From JANXYY01 sp035530875 (GTDB taxonomy: Bacteria; Actinomycetota; Actinomycetes; Nanopelagicales; Nanopelagicaceae), in assembly GCA_035530875.1 (NCBI GenBank), contig DATKUB010000001.1, positions 1-45,345 on the forward strand: a DNA stretch of 45,345 bases, given 5' to 3'. This document shows positions 45,201 through 45,345 of this stretch, piece after piece; the stretch's first letter is position 1, and every line of letters begins with the position of its first letter. The notes under the pieces were generated by a model that made no database searches, was not told where the DNA came from, and saw nothing but the letters and a program-made list of their open reading frames with translations. The position numbers and the translations under genes are program-made.

Positions 45201-45345
45201 GCGGCCCTTCGTAGAAGGTCCAGTTAGGGCCAATCTCGGTGGCCGCCATAGATTGGTGAAATATGCCATCCCGATCCCAGAACTCAAGAATCCCTCGCTC
45301 GAGCGCGGGTAGATCAAGTTGGGGTGGTAGGACTGGGAATTCGGC
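42220..45345 (-). CDS. ileS: Isoleucyl-tRNA synthetase (IleRS), 5' end beyond the window
   Basis: Charges tRNA-Ile; class I synthetase. The frame is open to the window edge (upstream codons read LPPQLDLPALERGILEFWDRDGIFHQSM), so the true start lies beyond 45345; the ATG at 45249 is internal. Over 1040 residues are visible. The HIGH-equivalent is GLPGTHHVEAR, KMSKS is KMSKHLGN, and the zinc-like CPRCGTTLSDHE is present. Residue GWDCHGLPVELAVEKELGF is typical of the long, eukaryote-like IleRS class, often mupirocin-tolerant (family knowledge). It converges on yggT. Confidence 0.96.
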   Translation of the reverse strand, partial: AEFPVLPPQLDLPALERGILEFWDRDGIFHQSMAATEIGPNWTFYEGPPTANGLPGTHHVEARVFKDLFPRFQTMKGSYVLRKAGWDCHGLPVELAVEKELGFTGKQDIEAYGVAEFNAKCRESVQRHVGEFEAMTRRMGFWVDFDQAYWTMSPQYVESVWWSLKEIWQKGLLVEDHRVAPYCPRCGTTLSDHELAQGYETVVDPSVYVRFPITSGPLVELGAALLVWTTTPWTLVSNTAVAVKPDVHYVAARTSDGEVLVVAKALIEVLGDNVEILHEFLGHELEHVSYTRPFDLIEIPEAHYVVLADYVTTEDGTGLVHQSPAFGADDLAVARVYGMPVVNPIEPNGTFESSVPLVGGQFFKDADKILVKDLKTRGRLFKEQAYEHSYPHCWRCHTALLYYAQPSWYIRTTAIKDALIRENQKTDWHPSTIKTGRYGDWLENNIDWALSRKRYWGTPLPIWRCDNDHTICVGSLRELGALAGLDLLELDPHRPYVDDISFDCADCGHKMNRVSEVIDGWYDSGAMPFAQWGYPHVPGSVEKFSAAFPADFICEAIDQTRGWFYTLMAIGTLVFDQSSYKTVLCLGHILDKDGRKMSKHLGNVLEPIQLMDKHGADAVRWFMLASGSPWQSRRVGHEAIADVVRKTLLTYWNTVAFHSLYAGLSEFSAVAKAPEAAERPVLDRWALSELNRTIKEVDQAYTEFDSQAAGRLISQFVDNLSNWYVRRSRRRFWNGDTSALATLHECLRSITLLMAPMVPFITEHAWQELFILVDPEQPSSVHLAPFPVADEALIDSVLQEQVSLVRRLVELGRAARAESQVKIRQPLGRALISASGWQQIPADLRAQISEELNVSVLDDISAAGADLVDISIKANFRTLGQRFGNQTQDLAAAIAKSDANSLVEGLRINGTALVGLNGMELEITVEDLVITETPKSGWAVVSGGGESVALDLTITPELRRAGIMREIVRLIQEGRKSAGFDVSDRIKVLWSADGQTLEAIQEHENAIKEEILAIDFARSQTALTDGLRDEENGFACTIERA

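Noticed and set aside
45249..45249. ATG at 45249 as the ileS start
   Set aside because: Thirty-two further in-frame codons up to the window edge resemble the conserved IleRS N-terminus, so the gene starts outside the window.

Overview
The window is a chromosomal segment of an actinobacterium (class Actinomycetes). Lineage-typical markers are SepH, SepF, DUF5998, DUF3040, DUF6504 and a ParE/ParC pair. The order sigA–DUF7455–parE–(sucrase/ferredoxin)–parC … SepH … dinB–DUF3040–mraZ–dcw cluster–sepF–yggT–ileS resembles Streptomyces and relatives. Base composition looks moderate (about half G+C by eye), lower than cultured soil actinomycetes, so an uncultivated or streamlined lineage is plausible, but I cannot name it. 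MurE carries the DNPR motif, predicting meso-diaminopimelate peptidoglycan.

Layout. 1–8.4 kb: 3' end of the principal sigma factor, a small zinc-ribbon-like protein, parE, and on the minus strand psuG–PfkB kinase–parC–sucrase/ferredoxin-like. 8.4–14.1 kb: an MFS exporter–DUF5998–phosphodiesterase operon converging on sepH, a second MFS gene, and an inositol-monophosphatase-family gene. 14.1–19.4 kb: a DNA-damage module with a perfect LexA (SOS) box, a roughly 220-nt leader with several hairpins, then DUF6504, dnaE2 and dinB. 19.5–25.0 kb: DUF3040 followed by an accessory pocket of exported proteins. The pocket holds an SSI-like inhibitor fused to a second domain, two unrecognised exported proteins, an ECF sigma/membrane-partner/lipoprotein operon, and a lipoprotein gene duplicated on both sides of that operon, one copy broken. 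25.2–42.2 kb: the division and cell wall (dcw) cluster, mraZ to ftsZ, then pgeF, yggS, sepF and yggT. 42.2 kb to the end: ileS on the opposite strand, cut by the window edge.

How it works together. The dcw genes rsmH to ftsQ abut or overlap by up to 8 nt, implying one polycistronic message. Its likely promoter is overlapped by four 10-bp-spaced AGKGG repeats, the expected MraZ operator. ftsZ has its own upstream region with two inverted repeats, one centred on a -10-like box. divIVA, normally between yggT and ileS in actinobacteria, is absent: yggT and ileS overlap tail to tail by 4 nt.

The most noteworthy items are the structured leader of the SOS mutagenesis operon, the MraZ operator array, the missing divIVA, and the duplicated and partly decayed lipoprotein flanking the ECF sigma operon. 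No tRNA, rRNA, CRISPR array, insertion sequence or integrase was recognised.
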